Shown here: in pieces, positions 1 to 9,000 of the stretch
Layout: each line of letters begins with the position of its first letter
Numbering within the stretch: the first letter of the stretch is position 1
From: Sulfurovum sp.
GTDB lineage: Bacteria; Campylobacterota; Campylobacteria; Campylobacterales; Sulfurovaceae
Reading direction: 5' to 3'
Length of the DNA stretch: 37,758 nucleotides
Assembly: GCA_013139765.1 (NCBI GenBank)
Contig: WTAE01000046.1
Location: 1 to 37,758, forward strand
The notes under the pieces: model-generated
What the model was told of the DNA's origin: nothing
The model's input: the letters and a program-made list of their open reading frames with translations, nothing else
The model's database searches: none
Made by a program: the position numbers and the translations under genes

Positions 1-725
1 ACACTTTGTGTATCTCTATCTACGAGTTTCCAGACAGTTTTGTTTTGAAGAAGTTTCATGAGCCAAGAGACAGAGTTGGACAGAGCATAAAACTTTGTAA
101 GTATCTCTTTTTTTCCGCTAACAGAAATATACGCTTCAATGAGTTGCTGATAGTCTATCTCTATTTTCAGTTTTGAAACAGAAAATAGAAAAAGAAAAAG
201 ATCACGAAACTGTAAATCTTCAAGTGCTACATCTTGGCTAAAACTCTCTTCAAAGTCTATAAAATAGATTGTATCATCTTTGGTAGTAAAATTCTTTATT
301 TGAGAACCACCATGATAGTTTTTTGTGTTGTGAAGTAGGGCAAGTGCTTCTAGTGTTTGGGCAATGAGTTTTTGTGGTTCCTCTGTAAGTTTGTATTTTA
401 TAAGATGATGTACAGTAGGTCCACAATCTTCTATCACAAAACAATCTTCTCTTACTGTGAGAACTTTTGGTACAGGGATCTGCATTTGTTTTAAGTTTTG
501 CAATTTAGAAGACTCATGGAGCAATGCAGCTGATGCGCTCTTCTTTTCTACAGGGCTCAAAATAGGGTTTTTACTCCATGCATAGACAAGTGTGTGAAAA
601 AGATTTGAGCCTGTTTTTCTAGCTCGTTTTACCCATACGCGTTCTCCCTCATACTCAAAAGGAAAAATCTCTGCTTTAGGGTTTTGTACTAAAGCAGTCT
701 CAAGGGATGATGTAAACTTACTCAC
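1..725 (-). CDS. Partial LPS-kinase-like (Kdo kinase/BUD32-type) protein, C-terminus outside window
   Basis: The minus-strand frame is open from 725 to the window edge, giving about 241 residues with no stop. It reads as a small protein kinase of the lipopolysaccharide kinase (WaaP/KdkA/InaA) type. Visible are a likely beta-3 lysine (VWVKRA, K33), a possible alpha-C glutamate (E71), a catalytic loop HGGSQIKN (138-145) and a metal-binding FIDFEE (155-160, D157). Such enzymes phosphorylate Kdo or heptose in the LPS core on the cytoplasmic side. I chose GTG at 725 because AGGAA lies about 9 nt upstream and the start overlaps the end of msbA. An in-frame ATG at 758 lacks a good ribosome site. Following gmhB and msbA suits an LPS-core role. 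The substrate is inferred, and a general BUD32-like kinase remains possible. Confidence 0.7.
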   Translation of the reverse strand, partial: MSKFTSSLETALVQNPKAEIFPFEYEGERVWVKRARKTGSNLFHTLVYAWSKNPILSPVEKKSASAALLHESSKLQNLKQMQIPVPKVLTVREDCFVIEDCGPTVHHLIKYKLTEEPQKLIAQTLEALALLHNTKNYHGGSQIKNFTTKDDTIYFIDFEESFSQDVALEDLQFRDLFLFLFSVSKLKIEIDYQQLIEAYISVSGKKEILTKFYALSNSVSWLMKLLQNKTVWKLVDRDTQS

Positions 726-2439
726 TAATAAAAGTTCCTGAGAGTCTTTTGTACTCATCACAGTGTTTTAAAAGATTTTCTTCTGTATTAACACAAATGA
801 CTTCTCCTGCTTTAAAGACAGCTATTTTGTCAGCGTTTTTAATGGTGCTGAGTCTGTGTGCAATGGTGATGGTGATTTTATCTTTACTTATCTCTTCAAG
901 CGCCGCGATGATTTTTTGTTCACTTTTTGAGTCTAGTGCAGAGGTTGCTTCATCAAATATCATGATTTGAGGGTCTACATACAAGGCTCTAGCAATGGCA
1001 ATACGTTGCCTCTGCCCACCAGAAAGATTGGCACCATGCTCATTGAGCTTTGTCTCAATGCCACCCATCTCTTCCACAAATTCATAAGCATTGGCTTGTT
1101 TAAGTGAAGCAATGACTTTTTCTTCATTAATTTCTTTACCATAAGCCACATTGGCAGCGATGCTGTCATTAAAGATGTATACCCTTTGCGTGACAATGGA
1201 AATGGAATTTCTCAAGGATTCAAGAGAAAAGTCTTTGATATTTGTATCATCTAAACGTATCTCTCCAGTTGTATTGTCGTAAAAACGCATAATGAGATTG
1301 ACCAGTGAACTTTTTCCTCCGCCACTGTCTCCAACCAGTGCCAATTTCTCACCTTTAGAAATGTGAAGGTTAATGTTCTTAAGGGCTTGCTTCTCTCCAT
1401 AAGAGAGACTTACGTCTTCAAAATGTAAAGTATTTAACGCAGTTACCGCTTTGTTTTTGCTTGAGACAATATTTGGATTTTGATCAAATATGTAAAGGAT
1501 ACGTTGCCCCGCAGCAACAGCATCTTGTAAGGCATTAAAAAGTACAGAGAGTCTTTTAATAGGGGTATAAAGCATGAAAAGTGCTGTTAAAAATGAGAAG
1601 AAAGACCCCACAGACATTTGACCTTCTATGACTTCTTTCCCCCCTGTCATAATGACTACCACCACCCCAATCGCACCCATTACTTCCATCAGTGGTCCGG
1701 AGAGTTCAGATGTTTTCACAGCTTTTAGATTAATCTTAAAAAACTCATGATTTTCTTTTTCAAACTTTTCTTGCTCAAACTTCTCAGAAGCATGGGCTTT
1801 AATCAGTTCAATATTGGAAAATATCTCAGAGAGTCTAGCAGTGATGTCAGATGTTTTCTCTTGAGACTTGTGAGAAAGCTTTTTTAATTTTTTAGCTATT
1901 CTTGAAAGAGGAAATACAATAAGTGGTAAAACAATCAATGCAAAAAATGAGAGTTTTGGACTCATGTAAATGACCACGCCAAGTAATCCAAGAGCAGTGA
2001 GCGTTTGTCTCCCAATCTCAGGTATCATGGTAGAGACTACCGCACGAATACGGTCTACATCATTGATATTTCTACTAATGAGCTCTCCAGATCTAAGGTT
2101 ATGGAAAAATGTCATGTCAAGGTGCAACATTTTGTCTAAAAGTCTGTTTCTTACTTTTCGGATGATGTCTAGCCCAATGAGAGAGGAGAAGTAAACCTGT
2201 ATGTATTTCCCTCCACCCTTCATTGCATACACTAGTATGATGGCATAAGGGAGCAGGTACAGCGCATCTAAGTTTTTCTCAACAAAGATGTCATCTAAGA
2301 CAGGTTTTACCAAGTATGCAGATGCAGATGCCCCCGCAGCAGAAAGAACCATACCCAACAATGCCAATAAAAAGTAGGGTACATAGCCTTTAAAGTAAGG
2401 TATAACCAATCTTTTGAGTAGGACTTTTATATCTTCCAC
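718..2439 (-). CDS. msbA: MsbA-type lipid A / glycolipid ABC exporter
   Basis: 573 residues, the usual size of a fused half-transporter. Six membrane helices fill residues about 15-300. The ATPase domain has Walker A GDSGGGKS (370-377), Q-loop Q418, signature LSGGQ (472-476), Walker B IMIFDE (492-497) and switch histidine H528. MsbA flips lipid A-core from the inner to the outer leaflet of the inner membrane using ATP. It starts one base after the gmhB stop and overlaps the following kinase-like gene by 8 bases, so all three are probably cotranscribed. The gmhB and kinase neighbours support the LPS role. A relative that exports another lipid-linked glycan (PglK-like) cannot be excluded from sequence alone. 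Confidence 0.85.
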   Translation of the reverse strand: MEDIKVLLKRLVIPYFKGYVPYFLLALLGMVLSAAGASASAYLVKPVLDDIFVEKNLDALYLLPYAIILVYAMKGGGKYIQVYFSSLIGLDIIRKVRNRLLDKMLHLDMTFFHNLRSGELISRNINDVDRIRAVVSTMIPEIGRQTLTALGLLGVVIYMSPKLSFFALIVLPLIVFPLSRIAKKLKKLSHKSQEKTSDITARLSEIFSNIELIKAHASEKFEQEKFEKENHEFFKINLKAVKTSELSGPLMEVMGAIGVVVVIMTGGKEVIEGQMSVGSFFSFLTALFMLYTPIKRLSVLFNALQDAVAAGQRILYIFDQNPNIVSSKNKAVTALNTLHFEDVSLSYGEKQALKNINLHISKGEKLALVGDSGGGKSSLVNLIMRFYDNTTGEIRLDDTNIKDFSLESLRNSISIVTQRVYIFNDSIAANVAYGKEINEEKVIASLKQANAYEFVEEMGGIETKLNEHGANLSGGQRQRIAIARALYVDPQIMIFDEATSALDSKSEQKIIAALEEISKDKITITIAHRLSTIKNADKIAVFKAGEVICVNTEENLLKHCDEYKRLSGTFISE

Positions 2440-2440
2440 G

Positions 2441-2992
2441 CTAAACCTTTGAAGCTCTTATATCACGTATTTTACCCGTATTCTCTTGAAAATACTGTTT
2501 GGCCTGCACAATAGTCTCAAAAGAGAGTGAAGCCTGGTCTATACGTTTGTCTCCAATATAGATAGAATGCCCAATCCCTGCATTGAGAGCTAAGTCAATA
2601 TCACTCTGTTTATCACCCACCATCCATGAGTGAGATAAATCTATCTCATACGTTTCCATTGCTTGCTCAATCATGCCAGTATTGGGTTTACGACAGTGGC
2701 AGTTTTCTTCAGGCGAGTGAGGACAATGATACACTTGCGCAATACGAACGTTTTGTGCTTCAAATTTCTCTACCATCCACTGTGTTAAAGTGTTAAAATC
2801 TTCTTGGGTGTAATACCCACGTCCAATGCCAGATTGATTGGTCACAATAAAGACTAAATACCCAGCATCAGAAAAAAGTTTTACAAAGTCAAAAATACCT
2901 TCCATGAATTCAAAATCTTTTATTTTTGAGACATAACCATGGTCAACATTAATGATCCCATCACGGTCTAGGAAAAGGGCATTTTTTTTCAA
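2441..2992 (-). CDS. gmhB: D-glycero-D-manno-heptose-1,7-bisphosphate 7-phosphatase
   Basis: 183 residues of the HAD superfamily, histidinol-phosphatase/GmhB type. The nucleophile motif is DRDG (D9, D11). TNQSG (51-55) follows, and MVGDKQSDI carries the third motif. A zinc loop with C90, H92, C98 and C100 matches the GmhB four-ligand site. The enzyme removes the 7-phosphate of heptose bisphosphate on the way to ADP-heptose (LPS core) or, in some bacteria, GDP-heptose. The start is TTG at 2992, which overlaps the TGA of the preceding gene as TTGA, so translation is probably coupled. No other heptose gene (gmhA, hldE, hldD) is in the window. Confidence 0.9.
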   Translation of the reverse strand: MKKNALFLDRDGIINVDHGYVSKIKDFEFMEGIFDFVKLFSDAGYLVFIVTNQSGIGRGYYTQEDFNTLTQWMVEKFEAQNVRIAQVYHCPHSPEENCHCRKPNTGMIEQAMETYEIDLSHSWMVGDKQSDIDLALNAGIGHSIYIGDKRIDQASLSFETIVQAKQYFQENTGKIRDIRASKV

Positions 2993-4305
2993 CTCGCACC
3001 ATCTTTAAGGAGTACAGTTTTAATAGTCTTTATCAAAATAACCAGATCCATCCAGAGGTTCCAATTCCTTATATACCAGACGTCTAGTTCTATCCGTGAC
3101 ACAAAGTCTACATCTGACCTCCCACTGACTTGCCAAAGACCAGTAATTCCTGGTTTGACAGAAAGTATGGTCTCTAACTCTTCACCTATTTTCTTTTTTT
3201 CACTAAGAATGTAAGGACGCGGTCCTATAAAGCTCATTTCACCTCTAAATACATTAAAGATTTGTGGCAGTTCATCTAGTGATGAACGGCGTAAAAAATG
3301 ACCGACTTTAGTGATGCGTGGGTCATTTTTGTATTTATGGTAGGTCTCATAATACTGTAGCTCTTCAGGATGTTTTTTTAAATACGCTTCCAAAATCCCA
3401 TCGCTATTTTCATACATGGTTTGAAATTTATAGCAAGTGAAATGTTGCTCATTTTTTCCTAAACGTTTCTGTTTAAAAAGTATGTTTTCATTTGGGTTGT
3501 TACGGTTTATTTTATAGGCTATAAACAACATGACAGGAATGAGAAATGGAAAGATGAACAGAGTAAGGAAGAAATCAGAAACTCTTTTTAAAAGGAGTCT
3601 ATATCGACTTTTTAAACGGTTTTGAAAGACAATAAGGTTTGTACGTGTATTGGAAAGATCGTATATGTGAGAGTGTGTTAAATCATAATCCGCCATCAAA
3701 GGGATAAAGATTACTTCTTTTCGATGTTTAATCTCTTCTGAAATGACTTTTTTTAATGTTAGGAGATCATTCTCTTTCGAGTTTATAAACACAGTAGAGG
3801 GTTCCTCTTTAGCTTTTGGTTTTACATAACCCAGATACGGATTTTTATATATTTCATCGGAGAGGAAAGGGTCATTACCATAAACAGTTGCTTTTTTTTG
3901 CCAAAGACCGAGTTTATGAAGCAGTTTTTTAGAGATATTTTTAGAAAGTGGAATAAGCAGAGCCATAAAAATAAAGGAAAGACCTATGACCAGTCTGGAA
4001 TACTCCCCCATGGATTTGGTCATTGCCAAATAAGCAAAGATGAGTATAGTAGAGAAAATAATCCCTTTAAGTATAAGCCGACTCTCATGCCAAAAGTCAT
4101 ACCGGTATGTATAAATACCTTCATAGGCAAAAAGTAGAATGAGTATGATGTAAAGAGGATAAAAGCTAAGGTACTCCATCAATGGGGTAGTTTGTAAAGT
4201 GAGGTCTTCAAAAGACGATCTTGCAATATATGCAAGATACAGAGAAAGACAGATCATGATAATATCAAAAAGTATAAATATTATTTTTGATATAAAATCT
4301 TTCAT
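2989..4305 (-). CDS. Undecaprenyl-phosphate sugar-1-phosphate transferase (WbaP/WcaJ family)
   Basis: 438 residues. Four N-terminal membrane segments (about 7-28, 44-62, 80-96, 104-122) and a soluble middle domain lead to a re-entrant hydrophobic helix (244-265). The catalytic bacterial sugar-transferase domain follows, with KFQTMYE (293-299), SLDELPQ (342-348), GPRP (361-364) and a GITGLWQVSGR stretch (387-397). The family moves a hexose-1-phosphate from a UDP-sugar to undecaprenyl phosphate, the first committed step of many capsule, O-antigen and S-layer glycans. UDP-Glc or UDP-Gal is plausible because galU and galE are in the window. It sits last in the glycan part of the cluster, with a possible promoter in the 3' end of the preceding glycosyltransferase gene. 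Confidence 0.88.
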   Translation of the reverse strand: MKDFISKIIFILFDIIMICLSLYLAYIARSSFEDLTLQTTPLMEYLSFYPLYIILILLFAYEGIYTYRYDFWHESRLILKGIIFSTILIFAYLAMTKSMGEYSRLVIGLSFIFMALLIPLSKNISKKLLHKLGLWQKKATVYGNDPFLSDEIYKNPYLGYVKPKAKEEPSTVFINSKENDLLTLKKVISEEIKHRKEVIFIPLMADYDLTHSHIYDLSNTRTNLIVFQNRLKSRYRLLLKRVSDFFLTLFIFPFLIPVMLFIAYKINRNNPNENILFKQKRLGKNEQHFTCYKFQTMYENSDGILEAYLKKHPEELQYYETYHKYKNDPRITKVGHFLRRSSLDELPQIFNVFRGEMSFIGPRPYILSEKKKIGEELETILSVKPGITGLWQVSGRSDVDFVSRIELDVWYIRNWNLWMDLVILIKTIKTVLLKDGAS

Positions 4306-4329
4306 CTGTAGCCTTAAAATAATTTAGAT

Positions 4330-5436
4330 TTATTTTAGCAGAAAATTATTTACTTTCTCATCTACAAAAGTTTTAAATTCTTCTTGGAAACGTTCTGATG
4401 AGAAGTTCTTTGCATGTTCAGAAACTTTTTTTGCATCAAAAGAGAGCGTTTCAAATTTTATAACGGCATCATTAATACTTTCAATTGACTGTTCCCCAAA
4501 TAAAATACCTGTTTCTTCATCTTTAACAGTATCCAATACACCACCTTTTCCATAAGCAATGACAGGTGTTCCACAGGCCATTGCTTCTACTGGAACAATA
4601 CCAAAGTCTTCAAAAGCGGCATAGACAAAAGCTTTGCTTTTTTGCATATAGTGAACCATGTCTTCATCACTGCAGTAGCCTAGTACTTCTATGTTATCTT
4701 TTGCTATACGTTTTATCTCTTCGTATTGTTCCCCTGAGCCAGCTACTTTGAGATGTTTTCCATTTTCATTGAAGGCTTCAACAATTAATTTCACTTTTTT
4801 GTAAGGAACAAGACGTGCAGCTGTAAAATAAAAATCTTCTTTTTTTTCATAGTGTGTAAATTTTTCTGTATCAACCGGAGGAAAAATGATGTGTGATTCA
4901 CGTCTATAATATTTTTCTATACGAGCCTGTATGAGTGTAGAGATAGCGACAAATTTGTCGACTCTATTGGAGGAAATAACATCCCAAATTCGTATTTTAT
5001 GTAATACTTTTCTTAAGATAAATGCTTTTATTCCAGATATGTTGTGTTCTTTAAAATAGGTATGGTACATATCCCAAGCATAGCGCATGGGTGAGTATTG
5101 ATAACAGATATGAAGTTGATGTGGTCCTGTTAATACACCTTTTGCTACAGCATGTGAAGATGAGATGACGAGATCATAGTCATCTAAATTAAATTGCTCT
5201 ATAGCAATGGGGAAAAGAGCTAGGTAGTTACGGAACTTTGTAGATGCAAAAGGGAGTTTTTGTATGAAAGACGTAGTTGCTTTTTTACCTTTTAAGTATT
5301 TTGTACGATTTTCATCTGAAAAAAAGTCCACCAAAGAAAAAAGATCAGCATCAGGGTAAAGTTCCAACATATTTTCTATTACATTCTCTGCCCCACCTGG
5401 TGTATCAAACCAATCATGTATTATTGCAATTTTCAT
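4330..5436 (-). CDS. GT4-family glycosyltransferase (mannosyltransferase-like)
   Basis: 368 residues with the GT-B fold. The N-terminal domain begins IIHDWF and carries the PGGAE acceptor motif (13-17). Mid-protein segments SSSHAVAKG and YQYSPMRYAWD are typical of mannosyltransferases of the WbaZ type. The donor domain has AARLVPYKK (206-214) and the E-x7-E motif (E276-E284). GDP-mannose or a GDP-deoxysugar is the likely donor, since GDP-mannose, GDP-rhamnose and GDP-fucose routes are all encoded here, but specificity cannot be read from sequence. It is separated from ugd by 75 bases in which I see no strong signal. Confidence 0.8.
   Translation of the reverse strand: MKIAIIHDWFDTPGGAENVIENMLELYPDADLFSLVDFFSDENRTKYLKGKKATTSFIQKLPFASTKFRNYLALFPIAIEQFNLDDYDLVISSSHAVAKGVLTGPHQLHICYQYSPMRYAWDMYHTYFKEHNISGIKAFILRKVLHKIRIWDVISSNRVDKFVAISTLIQARIEKYYRRESHIIFPPVDTEKFTHYEKKEDFYFTAARLVPYKKVKLIVEAFNENGKHLKVAGSGEQYEEIKRIAKDNIEVLGYCSDEDMVHYMQKSKAFVYAAFEDFGIVPVEAMACGTPVIAYGKGGVLDTVKDEETGILFGEQSIESINDAVIKFETLSFDAKKVSEHAKNFSSERFQEEFKTFVDEKVNNFLLK
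4332..4340 (-). promoter_or_regulatory. Possible extended -10 promoter for the initiating transferase
   Basis: The minus strand reads TGC-TAAAAT, an extended -10 with five of six consensus bases. It lies over the last codons of the upstream glycosyltransferase, about 27 bases before the ATG at 4305. It resembles the stronger TGC-TATAAT boxes at 33106 and 35799. No -35 is recognisable. The A+T-rich background makes a chance match quite possible. Confidence 0.3.
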
Positions 5437-5511
5437 TTTTGTCCATCATTTTTGTTTTTTAGGCTTATCTCAACAGCTAAATAATCATTATTTTTTTGGA
5501 TATTAATATAT

Positions 5512-6708
5512 TTAATTGTCATTATTAAATATATCCCGTGTATAAACTTTATTAACGACATCATGTAAATTTTCACTAAGCCTATTGGCTACTATTACAT
5601 CTGCCATAGTCTTGAACTGTTCCAAATCTTTAATTATTTTTGAATGGAAGAATTCATTTTCATCATAGCTAGGTTCATAGATAATTATTTCTATACCTTT
5701 TGCTTTGATTCTCTTCATAATGCCCTGAATCGCAGAACTTCGAAAATTATCAGAGCCTACTTTCATAATTAGTCTATATATACCAACTGTAGGTACTTTT
5801 TCTTTTGTAGGTTTTATTTTATCCAGTTTTTTTAGTATAGAGTCGGCTATAAAGTCTTTTCTTGTACTGTTGGCATTTACGATGGCTTCTATCATATTGG
5901 ATGGTACATCTTTATAGTTTGCTAAAAGTTGCTTGGTGTCTTTAGGTAGGCAGTACCCCCCATATCCAAAGGATGGGTTGTTATAGTGGTCCCCAATTCT
6001 AGGGTCCAATCCCACACCCTCTATGATCTGTTTCGTATCGAGATTATGAATCTGTGCATAGGAGTCTAGTTCATTAAAATATGCTACTCGCATAGCAAGA
6101 TACGTATTTGAAAAAAGTTTAACTGCCTCCGCTTCAGTTGAGTCAATGAAGAGCACAGAGATATCTTCTTTTATGGCTCCTTGTGCAAGTAAGTCTGCAA
6201 ATCGTTTAGCCCTCTTACTTTGTTCCCCTACGATAATTCTTGAAGGGTATAAGTTATCGTGTAGGGCTTTTCCTTCTCGTAAGAATTCAGGAGAGAATAG
6301 AATATTGTTTGTATTAAACTTTTCTTTTAGCGAAGCAGTATACCCTACAGGAACAGTTGATTTTATAATCATAATGGCATCTGGGTTAACTTCTAATACA
6401 TCAGATATTACATATTCAATAGATTGTGTATTGAAGTAATTTGTCTCAGTATCATAATCTGTGGGCGTAGCAATTATCACATAGTTAGCATCTTTGTAGG
6501 CTACATTCTTATCTAAGGTAGCTTTGAAATTTAGATCATCTTTCTGAAGATATTCTTGAATCTCTTTATCATCAATTGGAGATATTTTTTTATTTAGCAG
6601 TACTATTTTTTCAGGGATGATATCAAAAATAATGACTTCATTATGTTGGGATAATAAAATACCATTTGAAAGACCTACATATCCAGCACCTGCAATAGCA
6701 ATCTTCAT
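5512..6708 (-). CDS. ugd: UDP-glucose 6-dehydrogenase
   Basis: 398 residues, close to the short E. coli-type Ugd. The NAD site GAGYVG is at 7-12, and the catalytic cysteine C253 lies in [13 protein letters not shown] (248-260). The segment after it ([11 protein letters not shown], 267-277) is also typical of Ugd rather than of UDP-ManNAc dehydrogenase (WecC). It oxidises UDP-glucose to UDP-glucuronate with two NAD+. It overlaps the glycosyltransferase at 6705 by 4 bases (ATGA), indicating one transcript. The product would supply an acidic sugar to the polymer. Confidence 0.9.
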   Translation of the reverse strand: MKIAIAGAGYVGLSNGILLSQHNEVIIFDIIPEKIVLLNKKISPIDDKEIQEYLQKDDLNFKATLDKNVAYKDANYVIIATPTDYDTETNYFNTQSIEYVISDVLEVNPDAIMIIKSTVPVGYTASLKEKFNTNNILFSPEFLREGKALHDNLYPSRIIVGEQSKRAKRFADLLAQGAIKEDISVLFIDSTEAEAVKLFSNTYLAMRVAYFNELDSYAQIHNLDTKQIIEGVGLDPRIGDHYNNPSFGYGGYCLPKDTKQLLANYKDVPSNMIEAIVNANSTRKDFIADSILKKLDKIKPTKEKVPTVGIYRLIMKVGSDNFRSSAIQGIMKRIKAKGIEIIIYEPSYDENEFFHSKIIKDLEQFKTMADVIVANRLSENLHDVVNKVYTRDIFNNDN

Positions 6709-7865
6709 TTTACTGCCTTTAAAATTTTCATCATCTCTTCATAACGTTTTTGCCATGTTTGTTCAAGACAAACCGTTAAAATTTTCTCTCTATCTTTAGT
6801 AACGTTCTCTTCTAATATAAGCTCTAAGTTTTGTAAAAATTCATCTCTTGAAGTACTATTAAAATATATCTCTTCATATTGTTTGAGTGAAGAGAGGTTT
6901 GTTGTCACAACTTGTTTACCTGCGGAAAGATATTCAAAAAACTTCATTGGAAACATAGACTCTGTGTATGCATTTAATTGCGCAGGTATAACCGTTACAT
7001 CTGCATATTGAAGATACTCAGGCAAGGTTTTATACGCTTTAGGCCCTATGAAATGTACATTTTTCATTGTTAACAGGGTTCCAATGCTTGTACTGGGTTG
7101 ACCTTCTCCAATTTCCCCTATCATTATCCATTGCCATTCTTTTTTTATTGTGGCAATGGAGGCTATAAGTTCAAAGTCTACTTTATAATCACTCAGTGCA
7201 CCAATGAAAAGTATTTTTGGTCCACTAATCTCACTTATATCCTCGGGTTCATCAAATATATTTTTGTTTGCTTCTGCAAAGTGAGTGTAGTCACACACAT
7301 TATTTTGATAGTGTGTATGTGAGTTGAGTGGGAACAATCTATCGTAAAGTGCCTGACTGGTGGTAAACACAACATCAGCTTTACCTGTCAAAGTCTCTTC
7401 TCTTTCTCGTATGGTATTTGTGTCCATACCTGGAGAAGCGCTCAAATCATCAACACAATGATAGACTAGGGTATCACTATCAAATGCATCTACTATCTGG
7501 TCTGTGATGGGTGAATACGTCCATATAATGGGTTTCTTGAAGCCGAGGAAAAATGCAAGTACCTTCACAAAAGAAACCAATATCCATTTGTTCACAAAGG
7601 AGATAAATTTATTACTATGAAAAGGAATGATAAAAGGACTTATCTTCCAAATATTTTTACTTACATGCGAGTAGGGTACAAATAAAGACTTTAAACGTTT
7701 TAAAATACGTTTTATATCTCTAGCTGTTGCTGTAGGCTTACGTAATCCTAGAGAATCAATATAGATAACTCTATGGCCATTCTCTTCAAAAGTTTTTGCC
7801 ATATGTTGTTTGTTTGTCCAAAAAGGGTTGTCCCAATCTGCAGTTGAGAAAATAACGATATCCAT
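6705..7865 (-). CDS. Glycosyltransferase, GT-B fold (TuaH-like)
   Basis: 386 residues. The N-terminal Rossmann-like half opens [18 protein letters not shown], and the nucleotide-sugar half has [13 protein letters not shown] and a donor-site region [19 protein letters not shown] near residues 325-343. This pattern is typical of GT4-like enzymes related to the teichuronic-acid transferase TuaH. The predicted role is transfer of one sugar during chain assembly at the inner membrane face. The start codon shares one base with the preceding acyltransferase stop (TAATG), so the two are likely coupled. Donor and linkage are not determinable. Confidence 0.72.
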   Translation of the reverse strand: MDIVIFSTADWDNPFWTNKQHMAKTFEENGHRVIYIDSLGLRKPTATARDIKRILKRLKSLFVPYSHVSKNIWKISPFIIPFHSNKFISFVNKWILVSFVKVLAFFLGFKKPIIWTYSPITDQIVDAFDSDTLVYHCVDDLSASPGMDTNTIREREETLTGKADVVFTTSQALYDRLFPLNSHTHYQNNVCDYTHFAEANKNIFDEPEDISEISGPKILFIGALSDYKVDFELIASIATIKKEWQWIMIGEIGEGQPSTSIGTLLTMKNVHFIGPKAYKTLPEYLQYADVTVIPAQLNAYTESMFPMKFFEYLSAGKQVVTTNLSSLKQYEEIYFNSTSRDEFLQNLELILEENVTKDREKILTVCLEQTWQKRYEEMMKILKAVK

Positions 7866-8986
7866 TAAGCTAAAACCTTCTTACCAAAATTATCATTTAG
7901 TTTTTTACCAAACTTTTGACCTTTTACTTCTATATAGCGATACGTTAAGTTAGAGACAAACACTACAATCCCTAAGAGTAGAAGAACAATGAAATTATTT
8001 AAAAATCCACTTCCAAAGTCAATATATCTTATGTCATTTTCCATATATGTCCATTGGGTGTTTAATAGTTTCTGACCAATGAGTACTACAGCTTTTAAAC
8101 ACACAATAATACTTGCATGCACTAAATAGATTGAATATGAAATTTTTCCAAAAAATAAAAATAATTTTTTTCTCAAAAGGGTAGAAACAATTCCTTTTTC
8201 ATAAGAGAAAATAAATATTGAACCACAAAACAATAAACTAAGTATGACAGACTTTTCCTTGATGGTTGATACCAATACTAAATACACAGCCATTAAAACA
8301 GTGACTTCAAGAAAGGAATAGATATATTTATTCCGAATATGATGCGTATGACTATAAATAATATAGGTTATCGCCCCTGCAAAAAAACCTGATAAGCCCC
8401 GTAGTATTTCAGTAGAAACGGAATACTGAAGTATGATAAAAAAGGAAGCTATTGAGATGAAAAACCAAATTATTTTTCGAAAATTATTTTTCAGCATAAA
8501 CGTAGCAAAAAAGATAAAATATAAGTAGTATTCTACACTGATACTCCAGGCGGGGTTATTCCAACTCGTTGAAATTGTATGAGGTAGCCAAGATTGTAAT
8601 AATAATGCATTAGGAAGTATTTGATTAATAGCTGTTTCTCCCGAAAAAGGTATATGATTAAAATGTACCCCGTATTTATATGCGAAGAATTTTCCTAATT
8701 CTAACAATACAAAGACAAACAACATCAAAAGATGTAAAGGAAATATTCTAAATGTTCTAGATATGAAAAATCTTTTAAAGCTGATATTTACATTTTTAAA
8801 ATAACTATGCGTCAGCACAAACCCACTTAGGACGAAGAAAAAGTCCACAAAGTATTTAGCATTTTGAAAAAAAATATATTCAGTAATACTATTTGAAAAT
8901 TGCATATGAAAAACAACAATTATCAGTGCAGATAAACCTCGAAAACTATCTAAAACATTAAATCGTTGCGGTCTTGTATCAGGCAT
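7865..8986 (-). CDS. Acyltransferase 3 family membrane protein (OafA-like)
   Basis: 373 residues with about ten hydrophobic helices. The family's N-terminal signature is present: a FRGLSALIIVVFH segment with the conserved histidine H27, then FFVLSGFVLTHSYF. Members move acetyl or other short acyl groups across the membrane onto surface sugars. No SGNH domain is attached, so the whole protein is the transmembrane acyl carrier. In this cluster it is the best candidate for O-acetylating the repeat unit. It follows wecB by 14 bases. Confidence 0.85.
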   Translation of the reverse strand: MPDTRPQRFNVLDSFRGLSALIIVVFHMQFSNSITEYIFFQNAKYFVDFFFVLSGFVLTHSYFKNVNISFKRFFISRTFRIFPLHLLMLFVFVLLELGKFFAYKYGVHFNHIPFSGETAINQILPNALLLQSWLPHTISTSWNNPAWSISVEYYLYFIFFATFMLKNNFRKIIWFFISIASFFIILQYSVSTEILRGLSGFFAGAITYIIYSHTHHIRNKYIYSFLEVTVLMAVYLVLVSTIKEKSVILSLLFCGSIFIFSYEKGIVSTLLRKKLFLFFGKISYSIYLVHASIIVCLKAVVLIGQKLLNTQWTYMENDIRYIDFGSGFLNNFIVLLLLGIVVFVSNLTYRYIEVKGQKFGKKLNDNFGKKVLA

Positions 8987-9000
8987 TTAAAAGTACCATA

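Noticed and set aside
5437-5511. Promoter in the 75-base gap before the glycosyltransferase at 4330
   Set aside because: Only generic A+T-rich sequence is present. No TGN-TATAAT-like box at a suitable distance could be defended.
5512-6708. UDP-ManNAc dehydrogenase (WecC) partner for WecB
   Set aside because: The active-site region [13 protein letters not shown] and the flanking residues fit UDP-glucose dehydrogenase better.
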